Shown here one piece after another: positions 1-12,300 of a stretch of 64,000 bases of DNA. Under the pieces are notes generated by a model. The model did no database searches. It was not told the origin of the DNA and worked only from the letters and a program-made list of their open reading frames with translations. The stretch is from Maylandia zebra (taxonomy: Eukaryota > Chordata > Actinopteri > Cichliformes > Cichlidae), in assembly GCF_041146795.1 (NCBI RefSeq), contig NC_135179.1, positions 15,979,547-16,043,546 of the forward strand, in the 5' to 3' direction. How positions within the stretch are numbered: position 1 is the first letter of the stretch; each line of letters opens with the position of its first letter. Made by a program: the position numbers and the translations under genes.

Positions 1-1399
1 ATACATAAAACCGACATACTGTAGTCATGTTTATCATGTCAAATTGTAATCAGTGAAATAAAACCCCTGGAGTCAAAGGGAGTGGAAAATATTGAAATAA
101 GTCACCCTATTGTCAATCATTTGATGCAAACAATAAATCTCTAAGAACACTGCAAGTATTTCTTGCAGCACAAATTGCACAAATTTAACTTCCAAGAGAA
201 ATGTGCCCGGCAAAGCTTCTGCTTTCCGAAAGAAAGCCAGAGGAAAACTAATGTGTTCGAGTGAACATAAAAGCAAACACTATGCCTTCAAGAAACATTT
301 ATTCTGGACATCTGAATCCTTTTATTGCTTGCTTATAATAGCAGTAGACATGGTTGACTAAAGACTGCTTCCCAGGAGAACTCACAGCAAGTGTGAAATA
401 TGGTGGCTGAAGTTTTCAGACTTTAGTCTTTGGTTGAGGTTACTCTCAGCCTAAACCTCTCAGCTACATGGAAGCTTCCAGAGTGCTTGGCATATGCTTG
501 TTGTAAGCATATGTTTGTTAAGGTTATTACAAGAGACTGGACAATTTTCTGCATTGTGTTTGAGAATAAAATAACGCTGTCTTTATAGCTAGAGTTGTAC
601 CTTTCAGCAGGATGGTGATCCTAAGCACATGGCTGAAATTTACATACTGATGCCAGCATGCTAGAATGGTGTACTATGAAGTAAAGGTGAAATGAAACAA
701 CAACAAAGGTGAAGCCAAAAAATAACCACTGGTGATAATAGGTATCACAACAGTGATTATCAACTGTCTTTCTGCCTAGACTTTCTGCTTGAGGCAAAAA
801 TGATGAATTTTCTGCTTCATTTGACTTGTTTTTTGGTCAAAATGGATCAATTGAGTGCCACCTGCTACTGCCAGAGACAATATGAGACACAGGTGTTAGA
901 GACACATAAAGAATATAAAAAAATATAACAAAAGGCAACCATTGTTGCTGCAAATATGGAATGGGAGAACTGCATCACAAAATCATCAGTCTTGTGAATT
1001 CATACGTTAATATATTGATTTATCCGCTCAGTAAGCTCTTAGCTCTGCCATTCATTTCTAAAAAGAGCAGATATGACACAAAAACGAATTCAATTAAATT
1101 ATTAATTTTCCAGATTATTTGGGGACAAAACTGAATTACCTCGTAATCTACATCTCCAGAACAAATATTTTGCACAGTCTTTACGAGGTTTTGATAATGC
1201 TTTAAAAACTCAAATATGCTTGAGCAGCCTTTACCCCTGGGACTATTACTGGATGTCGTGTATGGGAAATTAAACGTTTCCTCAACATTTTGGTGAAAAA
1301 GAATTTATAATAATAATTTATGTAATTAATATTAATTATTATAAGAGATTGAGTGATTGATTGGTTGATCATTTATTTGGATCATATGTATACAAGTAT

Positions 1400-1506
<107 letters not shown>

Positions 1507-1592
1507 TGGGGCACACTACTGGGGGCCCACTACTGACCCTTAGGGGACTCCAATTTCCATGTACCCAAATCTAAATTCTCTGTGTGACATAT

Positions 1593-1617
1593 ATTGTCAC
1601 ACATACTGTGTGACAAT
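1593..1617. repeat. 10-bp perfect inverted repeat
   Basis: ATTGTCACAC at 1593-1602 and GTGTGACAAT at 1608-1617 are reverse complements around a 5-base spacer. The flanks extend the pairing imperfectly. Function unknown. Confidence 0.7.
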
Positions 1618-2744
1618 ATGTGTGAATAGAAGAGTGAAGATACAGGAAAGAGTAATAAAGAGACTTTAATTTGTATTACTAAAACCTTGGAAGAATTTTC
1701 CTGGAGAGACTCTATATATCAGGTATCATAGTTTTCAGCGTTCTCTGTTAAGCCAGGCTTTCTGTGTGTATCTCTGTGTGTGTATTCAGATGAAGGGGGG
1801 GATTCATGCCTCATATGACTCATCTTGTGCACAATGTGATGCTTTTGAGCGCCGCCTACTCCACTAGAGACATTATCACATCACAATGGTAAAATGGCGA
1901 TAAAAGTCTATAAAGACCATTTGCAACACTGTTGCAAATAAGACAGGAAATAATACTGTCGAAAAATTATTAATTTGGGGATTTAGCGCACAGAGAGGCA
2001 AAATAAACATTTTAATTTGAGTTATTTTATTGCTGAGTGTATTCTCAGTGCTGCTGTTTATTTCTGCCACAATGGATGCACATTAGAGCTCTGAAAGTTT
2101 AAACTGCACGCATTTAAACATTAAATGTTACCGTCTCATAGCCTAACAGAGACATGGAAATCACTTTAGTTTGTCAGCAGATCATAGTGAAATTATACTG
2201 AACGAATAAGAATTCTTGGGGTGTGTTTGCAATTGCGGCACTTTAATTAAAACAAACTTAGCAGCAGATTAGAATCAAATATAAAAACAACCAACATTTT
2301 CCACATTACCAAATTAACACATGCATGTTTCAGTGACAATGAAATGCACAGTTTGCACTGCTGTAATTTTACAATTGTGGTTCACTGGCGAAGTACAACT
2401 TACAACTTACAAGTTGGACATAAAAAGCTCTGCTAAATATCACAATAAGTGCATGAGAAAGAATCTAATTTTAAAGCGGACAGGGGCTTTCATTTCATTA
2501 ATAGCAAATTGTCATGTTTCTGCTTCAGAGCCATCTTTTCAGCAAAACACAGAGATTCTACTTTGCTTTTCACTTGACTGAGCTCTGCAATTTGATTTGA
2601 AGTTAAAACAAATAACACAATGTGCAAGTACAACATTAAAAGAAAAGTTGTATGTGGTTAGGTCAGGACTTATTTCAGTTATGTCATGGTTCTTGTATTT
2701 ATTGCTTCTATTGGAAATTAATAAAAACCCATTATTAACAACCT

Positions 2745-3655
2745 TTTGCGAGGAACCTAGGAGTGATTTTTGACTCTAATCTAACATTTGACAAACAGAT
2801 TAATGCTGTAATCAAGACCAGTTTCCTTAACCTTTGGCTACTTGCTAAAGTGAAGCCATTTCTCTATTTTAGAGACTTTGAAAGAGCTATCCATGGCTTC
2901 ATTTCATCTCGCCTCGACTACTGTAATAGTCTTCACTCTGAAGTTAGTCTGTCATCAATTAGCCATCTGCATCATGATTACTAACTGGCACATGCAAGCG
3001 AGGCCACATATCCCCCATACTGGCATCATTACACTGGCTGCCAGTTAGTTTTAGAATTAATTTTAAGATTTTATTATTTATTTTTAAGGCGTTGCACGGG
3101 TTAGCACCCTCATACCTTTCTGATCTTTTAAATTGGTACACTCCAATGTAGCTTGCCATCACCAATGTGTGAATGTGTGCGTGAATGGGTGAATGACTGA
3201 ATGTAGTGTAAAGCACTTTGGGGTCCTTAGGGACTAAGTAAAGTGTTATACAAATAAAGGCCAATTACTCCTGCAAGATCACTGAGGTCTGCGGATCAAT
3301 TGCTCCTGCCTGTCCCGAGGTCCAGATTTAAGCACAGAGGAGATCGGGCCTTTGCTGCTCCTAAATTGCGGAACAAACTTCCCCTTCACATCAGGACCTC
3401 ACCAACATTGGACACTTTTAAAACCTGTCTGAAAACCCACTTTTACTCCATGACTTTTAAATCAGAATAAGTTTGTATTACTTTTATTTATCTTACTTCT
3501 TACTCAAATCTTTTAATTTTATGATTCTTTTTCTTAACTTTTATCATGTCTGTGTATGTTTTTATTTCTTTTGATTATCTTAATTGTACAGCACCTTGGT
3601 CAACATTTGTTGTTTTAAATGTGCTATATAAATAAATTTGACTTTGACTTTGAAC
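2745..3655 (+). mobile_element. Degenerate L2-like LINE, 3' part
   Basis: Translation from about 2750 gives the C-terminal region of a non-LTR reverse transcriptase: LGVIFDSNLTFDKQI, then a SSRLDYCNSL motif near 2910. After frameshifts it continues with HWLPV (near 3040), ALHGLAPSYLSDLLNWYTP (near 3090-3145), ARSLRSADQLLLPVPRSRFK (3272-3330) and LHIRTSPTLDTFKTCLKTHF (3384-3443). A 3' UTR follows and ends in a TGACTT-type tandem tail at 3636-3655. Part of the frame after CNSL is missing and there are several frame changes, so it is dead. The order of motifs and the tail fit the L2 group of fish LINEs. The clade assignment is from motif recognition only. Confidence 0.85.
3145..3266 (+). mobile_element. 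Short retroelement nested in the LINE
   Basis: The L2 reading frame is interrupted by 122 bp that can be cut out to restore YTP-ARSLRSA. The insert is flanked by a 5-bp direct repeat, ACTCC, at 3140-3144 and 3267-3271. It contains a GTGAATGGGTGAATGACTGAATG segment followed by AAGCACTTTGGGGTCC and ends in TATACAAATAAAGGCCAATT, which resembles the 3' end of a widespread fish retroelement. I read it as a short SINE-like or 5'-truncated LINE copy. Confidence 0.7.
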
Positions 3656-4267
3656 AATTGACTATACTGGATATCTCTGTATCTACTCACATGGCTGCTG
3701 TAATTGCGTGAATGTTAATACATTTGTTGTGCAATACCTTTGAGGTTATAAACAAAAACAGAATCAATACCAACTTGTAAATATAAACATAAGCAGAATG
3801 AGTATCAACAAGTAGCCACTTTCGGCAGGAATTGTTCTCCACACCTCCCACAAACTGCACTACATGAAATTTCCCCTGTGTCCTGTGGTGTGCCAATATC
3901 CACGCTGCCAGGGATCTAGAAAGCAGCTGACTAAGAACCAAAACAATGGTATGTGACATCCCAGTGCTTTCGTGGGCTGGCCATTTGTGTTTTCTTTGTG
4001 GTTTTGCTTTGTCATCAACAGTATTGCTTTTCTACTTTCTGCCACAAAGGCAACAATAATCTCTGGAAGCCCCCAGGATCAAAGCATGCATGGCAACAGC
4101 CAGAGGGTGGTTTGGGGGGCTATTTCGCCATCAGCCACTACTGTGCAGCGCTCAGTCTAGCATGAGACAGCCAAGGGTGAGCAACCAAGTTTTCACACAT
4201 TAAAGGTGCTAAGGTGGACCAAGCACTCCGGGAATACCACCAGCCCACAGGAGAGAAGCGTGCCATC
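3656..4267 (+). promoter_or_regulatory. bfsp1 5' flank / putative promoter and 5' UTR
   Basis: This is the 0.6 kb before the filensin ATG. I see no convincing TATA box. A GCTGACTAAG sequence near 3926-3935 resembles part of a Maf response element (consensus TGCTGACTCAGCA), the site type used by many lens genes. The match is partial and could be chance. The transcription start cannot be placed from sequence. Confidence 0.35.
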
Positions 4268-4632
4268 ATGTTTAAGACAAGCTACCGGCATGAGGTGCAC
4301 AAGGAAAAGTATGAGCGCTCGGATATCTTTGAGGATGATGCTGAAGAATCTGCAGGTATCTCAGCCATCCAGGGCTGGGAGAGCCTCCAGGAGCTCAACA
4401 GCCGTTTTGCCCGGTACATCAACAGGGCAAGAGTCTTAGAGCAGCGCAATGCCGTGTTCCGCAAGCAGCTGGAGACACTGCAGCGAATGGAAGAGGCCAG
4501 CGGCTTGGAGGAAGCCTTCACAGAGCAGATTGAAGTCAACAGGCAGCGCATTCGAGAGCTGTTCTCCGACCATGCCAAGCTGCAGCGGGAGCTGAAGGAT
4601 GCTTGCCGCATGCTGGATGAATATACCAACAA
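4268..4632 (+). CDS. bfsp1: bfsp1 exon 1: head and coil 1
   Basis: Encodes residues 1-121 plus two bases of Lys122. Holds the head, the helix-initiation motif and coil 1A/1B. Donor is GTAAGA at 4633. The long antisense frame over this exon is a shadow. Confidence 0.93.
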
Positions 4633-7600
4633 GTAAGAGAGTGGGTAGTGGCTGGTGTTTTATGTGCGTAAGGAGTCAAACTTCTTCCTCAGATATGGAG
4701 TAATGAGAAAAATGTCGTTACTATAGAAATGTCATTAAAATGCTAATGAACCCAATACTAAGATGATGATGACAATTGTTGCAAGAAGCGTGGCATTTTT
4801 AAAAAAAGCCTTCAAATGATCCTATTCTATAAGCAAGAATTGGAATACGGCAGTCAGGAAAATTTGTTATAAATGGTTTAAATCATATGTGCTATACTGT
4901 GTCACTAGTAATTATAAAACACAATGTTAGACATTAAATTGTGATAATGCCGCGAACTGTATAAAGGAATCAGATTATATACTTTTATATACTTTTTTTC
5001 TTTTACCCATAACAAAAAAGCAACACAAGCAAATATCCATCCACCCATTTTCTAATGCTTATCCACTCCAGGGTCATAAGGAAAAGTCTCAAATGTTTGT
5101 GAAGTAAAGCCCGAAGTATATCCATGGCTCCAGTATACTATTAGGAAAACAAGGGGGAGGGAGAGAGCGAGATATTTCTTTTGTAAATAAGGTGAATCAG
5201 TTGATTAATTAGAACTGTCTAGAAAGGCCTTGTAATCATTTATCTGCAGGCAGTCTTGCTGCATTATTGATCAGTTAAGAATAACATTAACCAGCTTTGG
5301 TTGAATTAGCAGATAAAGGCAGGTGGATTTCAGCATGTATAATCGGGATTTTTTTACTATGACACATTACAAATACAACAGAGTTTGTTCAGCTATCCCT
5401 TCTCACTGTGAGCTTACCATGTCAGCAGGGCATTATATATAAATAATGTGGTGGTATATAGTGTAATCACTGCACTCTGGCTTTATATGAACACATAAAT
5501 GAGTTCTTTTGTCATTCAGATACAGAAATGAATGTGATTATCAGGAGCAGCTTCGAGGCACACTGGAACAGTTAAACAAGGTAATATCTATAGTTAAAGC
5601 TATGTTTGTTTAAGCACCCCTACAAAAAGACATTTATGACTGCGTTTCAGTAAATGTGCACTGTTACTCTCTAACATTTAAGTGTGGAGCATGTGTAAGT
5701 AAAAATATAAAAACCTTCGCTGATGATATTTTGGAAAAATGAAAGTTTGCCTTTTTTCCAATGCATTCTTCTGTATTTTAAAAATTGACGAAAAGCAGAA
5801 CCACAATGAAAAGATATTTCATCTGAAAAAAAAAAAATCAGTATAAAGGATCAGATATAATTCATTTAGATTGAAAATACCAGAGCGCTACCACTATGAC
5901 ACTTTGTGGGACAGTAGAGAATTTTCTTCATTGTTATTTGAATGCAGTCTGCCACTGATGTTTTTGTTAAAGAAAAAAAAAATAACATTGTGGCACTCAA
6001 TTATTTTTTCCTCTCTTGGGTCTCTTTACCTGCAGGAGGCTGACAGCGCTCTGCTGAGAAACCTGGAGTACCAGATCCAGTCTCAGTTTCTGCAGGATGA
6101 CATCAGTTCCACCAGAGACAGACACAAGAAGGTCAGTACTCTAATGGGAAATGATCAAAGTTAACCTAAACCAAAAAAAGGAAATTACTTATTGAGCTTT
6201 GCTAACTACTAATCCTCTTAAGAGCTTATTTAATCATACATGAAGTATTCTCAGCAAGAAGGCAGTAAGAGCTCACTGAGATCTGACTTCTATCCTGGCA
6301 GTGAATAGTATTAACAGCCATCATAGCGACATAGCAACGAAGCATGTTTGCCTAAGTCACCGAGATTACTATATTCTATTTCATATTTATCTCCTTTTTT
6401 ATATACATGGCAATATCTTTTCTTGATTGAATACTATGATTGCTACTTGAAAGATTTACAGCGCACCAGATTCTCCTGAGGCTAAATGTAGTCTGCAAAA
6501 GCACTACTTTATTAAACATTACTAGAATAACATGGACTTTTTTCTGCATATTTACACGAGATTATCATTGCCTAACTCGTGTTTAGGGTTCATAATTAGC
6601 AATGCCAATACTTTAGTTGCTATCAGCAGATATTATACTGCTGAAAAAAAGAAAACGTAGAAAAAAGGCAAAGTCATTGTTGTGCTTTGTGCATTAAGTT
6701 TCCTTCAAAACTAATTTGCAGTAACAAATTATGCAAATTTAAAGGGAAAATAAGCAAATGCTGTAATGACGTGGATTAGAGGTTTCTCTAAAAATGCTCT
6801 GCTTGTTTATGCCATGTGTCTTTAAAACATCGATTAAAATGGTTAAAACTCTATAAAACACAATTTTTTTTATCAACTACAAACAAAGAGCGCTCATATA
6901 ATAACCCCCTTTCAGTGTTTAATTACGCTCTGGCATCTTGAAATTGTTTTTTGACAACATAAATAAACTCAAGAGAGTTTTTTTGGTCTCGATTTATTGC
7001 CTATTCCCCACTCAGTCCTGTTCCTTTTGACCAGGCAGCCCACCTCAGGCTGCAACTCTTTGTTGTGACTCAAATCCTTGAAATTATTGCCAGTGGATAT
7101 ATTATGATGTTCCTGGGGATTTGTGAATTTACTGTCGGTGATGTGAGCGCGGAAAGTATTGCTCAGAAAATGCTCATCATATGACTGCAAAGCACATAGA
7201 AAAAATAAAAATAGACCCTCTTTTGTGATGTAGCAATAGCTAGAAGGTCCAAAACAATGGGTGCAAAAACACTGAAACAAAACAAAACAGCATACTTTGC
7301 ACAGAATTTCATGCCTAAGCATTTTCTCTCCTTTTTACTTTCACCCAGCGGCGTGTTTGGTAATGAATTAATACATGACTCTGCAATACTGAGATCATGA
7401 GCAGATCAATGGGCACTACTGTCAGTGTATTATGTCAGAAATAATAGAGTCCTCTCACATGAATATTGGGCTTGTGGTCTCGAGCTTTGAAGTATCCTTG
7501 TGGAAAGACTCTGAGCTCAGCCTATTACAAAAGGATTTGGACAGAAAGTCTCGGCCATGCTCGAAGTAAATGTTGTGCCATTTATAAATACATTTCAGCT

Positions 7601-7911
7601 AAATGAAAGCCTTTTATCAAATATTTCATTTTCAGCTGATTTTCAATAGATTGTGATAAAGAAAAGAGAAAGGTTTGTTAGCTGAAGATTTTAGTCTACA
7701 AAGTGGAAGAGTTACAGATTTATTATTTTTATTTTCATTCTACTTTTGCAGAGTTTTCTTACTAAAACTTTCCTTTTATATTGTCTTTCTCTCCATAGAA
7801 CCTCGCAGAGATCCAAACCTATGTAAACATTTTAAAGCAAATCAACCAGACGCTCCCCCTTGTTCCCAATGTGTCAGTTGGCATCTCCGAGGTGAGGTCA
7901 CTAATGCTGTC

Positions 7912-7997
<86 letters not shown>

Positions 7998-9190
7998 TGT
8001 GCATGGCCCTCCCTGGGGGAGAAGATGGTGTTTGCATGTGTGCCAGCCCCGGTTACATGTCTGGGGTTGATGAGGTTACTGGCTTCTCTGTCCAATTGGT
8101 TGCCTGTGACTGCATCTGTTTTTGTATACGTGTGTGAGTGCATGTGCAGAAAGCACAGGAGAGAGACAGTCACAGTGCCATCCAGACACATTGACAGGCC
8201 TGCAGTATGAGAGTGTCAGGGCACATAATGAAGCAAATGCTGTGAAGAACGGCTGTGCATGCTAATTTTCTAGTAGCGGCGCCACAGTGACAAGCGTTTG
8301 TGTGGCAAATTGGAGATTTATTTATATAAACATTTCTCAGAGGCATGTTGACTCTAAATGCAGAAATTGTTTAATTGGTTGGATTAAGTCTCTGCGGGTA
8401 CTAACAAAGAGCCACAACTCTTGGCTCTGCTGTGCTGAGCTGACATCCAGTGGAAAATAAAGTGTAAGCAAGTGGGCATGACTTGTGCATGTGTGGCAGT
8501 TCCAGATGTTTCCACAAAAGACAAAGGAGGACACTGATTGCTGATGAAAATGGAAACTGTGTGGCCTTTGGAATTGACAGACCACTTTGAATTGCTAGAT
8601 ATAATTTTGTTGCACATGTACAATGACAATAAAGGGGTGTTTTATTTTATTCTACACTCTAGTCTAGTCTATTATATTTAACTGGGTTGAAATGGGGGTA
8701 TTCTTTCTTCTGAAAAAGATAAATGAGGTATTCTTTGGGGTATAGTCACCCTACAGGGAGGTTTCAAGAACATCAAATACATATATACTGCAGATTACTG
8801 AAACTACCAGTTTGCCCAGTAAGACTTTAATATGTCACATTGTATTTATGTTGTCTTTCATGTCATCTTGAGCTCTAGAACTCAAAGCATGTCTTTTCAG
8901 AGAAATATTTGCATGGCCATTTTTTGAGAAAATTGTGAGACATCACTTCTCCTCAACAAAACTTTAAATCAAATCAAATCAAATCACTTTTATTGTCACA
9001 TCACATGTGCAGGCACACTGGCACAGCACATGCGAGTGAAATTCTTGTGTGCGAGCCCCACAAGCAACAGAGATGTGCAAACACAACAACACAAACGAGC
9101 AAAATACAAGAATGGCCAACCTGAAACTAATAAATATATGTACAATATATAATAGTGTATGCATTTCTGGATGTGTATACTAAATATTTT

Positions 9191-9236
<46 letters not shown>

Positions 9237-9275
9237 CACATTTTTACAAATTAAATAGTAAAAAATAAAAATAAA

Positions 9276-9309
<34 letters not shown>

Positions 9310-12300
9310 TATATAAAATATACAGAGTTGAATAACAAAACAAGTGGCATTTATATACAGTGTGGAGTGCATAATGTTGAAGTTCCAGTAGTGAAGCTGA
9401 GGTGTCTATGACGTGTTCAGCAGTCTGATGGCCTGATGGAAAAAGCTGTCTCTCAGTCTGCTGGTACGGGACCGGATGCTGCAGAACCTCCTTCCTGATG
9501 GAAGTAGTCTGAACAGTTTATGGCTGGGGTGACTGGAGTCCTTGATGATCCTCCCCGCTTTCCTCAGGCACCGCTTCCTGTAGATGTCTTGGAGGGAGGG
9601 AAGCTCACCTCCAATTATCCGTTCAGAGCACCGCACTACTCGCTGGAGAGCTTTGCAGTTGTAGGCGGTGCTGTTGCCATACCAGGTGGTGATGCATCCA
9701 GTGAGGATGCTCTCAATGGCGCAGTGATAGAAGGTCCTGAGGATGCGGGGGCTCATGCCGAATCTTTTCAGTCTCCTGAGAAAGAAGAGGCGCTGCTGCG
9801 CCTTCTTCACTGTTTTGTTTGTGTGTACTGACCACGTAAGATCCTCAGCCAGATGTACTCCAAGGAACCGGAAGCTGCTCACTCTCTCCACAGCAGCGCC
9901 GTTGATGGTGATGGGGGTGTGTACTTCTCTGCACCTCCGGAAGTCCACTATCAACTCCTTTGTCTTTGCGACGTTGAGGGTGAGATGGTTGTCTTGACAC
10001 CAGTGGGTCAGGGCGCTGACCTCCTCCCTGAGAACCCCAGTAGTTGTATTGCGGAGTCCGGTACCTTGTCCGATAGCCAGGTTTCTGTGAGGCAGATCAC
10101 GCAGCAGTCCCGCATCTCTCGCTGGAATGAGATCCGTGCCCGAAGCTCGCACAGCTTGTTCTCCAGAGACTGCACATTAGCCAGTAATAAACTGGGTAAC
10201 GGTGGTCTGTTAGTGCGCCGTCTCAGTCGAACCAGAACGCCAGATCTTCTCCCTCTGCGTCGGCATTTGCGGCCTCCAGGGCCAGAGAACAAAGGCGTCT
10301 CAGGTGAGATGAATGGGGGGTCTGCAAACGGAGCGTCCGTGTTGCAAAACTTGAACTCCGGAAAGTTATAAGAAAGACCGTCTTTTATGTCTAGTAAGGT
10401 TTGTCGGTCGTACACAAGGAGACAAGTGCTGCTCGTGAAAAAATAAAGAAAAAGTAAAATTAATAATATTTATTGGTAGCAGTAATTAGTTTAAAGTACA
10501 TGTGAAGTGTTTTGTATGTTTCTTGGTTTCTTTTTAGTTGTTTTGAATGGAAAAAATGAAATAAACGTATTTCTCTAAACCTTTAAGCTATATAATAACA
10601 ATTAAGCTATTCAGTCTTATAAATGGATGCCTTTTAAAGGACAGAGAAGCACACCAGCTTGTGACTTCAGTGATGCAGATGTGACTGTCTCTATCTTTCA
10701 GGCAAGATTAAAAAAAAACCCATTCTGGGCACATTGTGAGCCAAGCTGATCTCTGTATACTGTATTTGACTAACTGACCTGCCAGCTGTTTGAATGCCTT
10801 GCCATGAATGTAATGTGAGTAACTATGAACATTTATCAGATCCCAATTTATCTTTATTTCTACTTGCAGCCTTTAGTTTAAGATGACCTAAAAAGTGTAA
10901 ATTTCAGAAACGTCCTCTTAGCTTAACCTTTTATTGACAGCAGAACAGCCGTACGTATTAGAGATTGTCAGAGTAGTACAGACTTTTACTGCAGTAGCTG
11001 ATGATACGTTTCAAGTATGGATTGGAAAAAAATGTACAAATGTTAATAATGTCACTTTCAACGACAACAGCAGAAAAGCCAGTAAGTATTGAAAATTACA
11101 AACTGTTAGATCTAAAAGGAATGCATTTCAAATTAACATAAAAAGCCACAAAATTCATTGAAAATTCCTTACTTCGGGAAGAGAGACCTTACTGCTGGCT
11201 AAGTATGTGTGGTATTACCTTCATTTTGTAGAGACACACTGCATTTGTCTGCATGTCTTCACTGATTTGTGCTCCATGTGTGAAGGAGCAGGAGAAGCTG
11301 TTGGCCCAAAAAAAAGTACCAGTGCTACAGAGTCAGCTGGAGGAATACAAGAGTGCCCTCTGCCAGCTGCAGGCCCAGAAACAGCGACTACAGACTGAGG
11401 TGGGTCACCATGACAACAGGAGGTTTCGCCTTAATTACATCATGTTTTTTCTTTTTTCTTTTATTTCCTTTGCTCTTTTTTTTTTTTATTGCCAAGCTGA
11501 TATTTATAGAAGCACACAAAAGGATTTCTCAAAGGAGCCAAGAGTGTTTTTATTAGAGGAAAACTATATTCCACAAAGACCAGTCCAAACTCCCAGTGGC
11601 TGCTGTAACTAAGCTCACTTTTAGAGTTAACTGATGATTCATTTGGTCTAATTCTGCAAACATTATTCAGTTGCAAAATACACATCTGAAAGACTACAAT
11701 ATCACACTGCTCATTATTTGATTTTTCTCAGACCAAAATTCCAAAATCAGAATTTATTCTGATATCTTTGCACATTTGAAAAGCTGCATTTTGTGTGCTT
11801 TTGTGCTGCGTATGTATTTCCTTGTCTAATTAATCAATCCTTTCCATTCTAATGCATAGAGTGGGCTGTTATACAATTTATTTACAATAGTTTGCATTTT
11901 TCAGTATATATATATCAATCCACTGTTCTATAAATTGTGTTTCAGTCTTTTTTTTCTACACTTGGATCTGTAAGATATCCATATCAGTGGACATCCTTAG
12001 ATATAAATACAACTCTCGCTCTAAGTGCAAAATCCTGGACTGAGAAATAAGGATCCTTTAAAGCTATTCTAGTAAAATTCAAAAGTTGAAACACGAAGAT
12101 TGAAATGGAGGTTACAGGTTCCCTTTAAATAGGTTTTCACCTAACCACGTCATTATGTCACAGCAAAAGATGCCGCAAATGTGCCAGTAGGTGTCAGCAA
12201 CGGCCCTGCTATGGAAGATTAATAAGCTAAAAGGTAGAGTTTTGTCAAAGTAGTGTGTCCTTTCATGAAAGAGAAACACAGCAGTGCTTTATTTCAATAG

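Larger units (their letters stand above)
8963..10445 (-). mobile_element. Internally deleted L2/CR1-type LINE
   Basis: Read on the minus strand, 10415 to about 10044 encodes the start of the apurinic-type endonuclease ORF, with [19 protein letters not shown] and [13 protein letters not shown]. Near 10030-10045 it joins directly to the end of the reverse-transcriptase ORF. That part includes [64 protein letters not shown] and [13 protein letters not shown], and closes at 9406. The rest of the endonuclease and the catalytic RT core are missing. The 3' UTR holds GT and ATA microsatellites, then AATAAAAGTGATTTG and an (ATTTG)n tail at 8965-8987. The remaining ~250-codon C-terminal frame is still open, which suggests a fairly recent insertion. 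Confidence 0.85.

Noticed and set aside
3687-4165. Overlapping 60-90 codon frames just before bfsp1
   Set aside because: No family motif, both strands open in the same place, and the region fits a promoter and 5' UTR.
4214-4267. Longer filensin start at a GTG codon
   Set aside because: The ATG at 4268 aligns with the human N-terminus and has a purine at -3. A GTG start is not expected in a vertebrate nuclear gene.
7675-8210. Frames of 72-131 codons across the GT repeat
   Set aside because: Cys-Val and His-Thr strings come from the microsatellite. The real exon there is 7799-7891 in one frame only.
9520-10371. Plus-strand frames of 84-172 codons
   Set aside because: They are antisense shadows of the minus-strand LINE reverse transcriptase and endonuclease.
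11286-11291. Alternative bfsp1 exon 5 acceptor adding Glu-Gln
   Set aside because: In frame and possible, but the CAG at 11291 aligns better with human and gives the known rod length. Left as a minor alternative.
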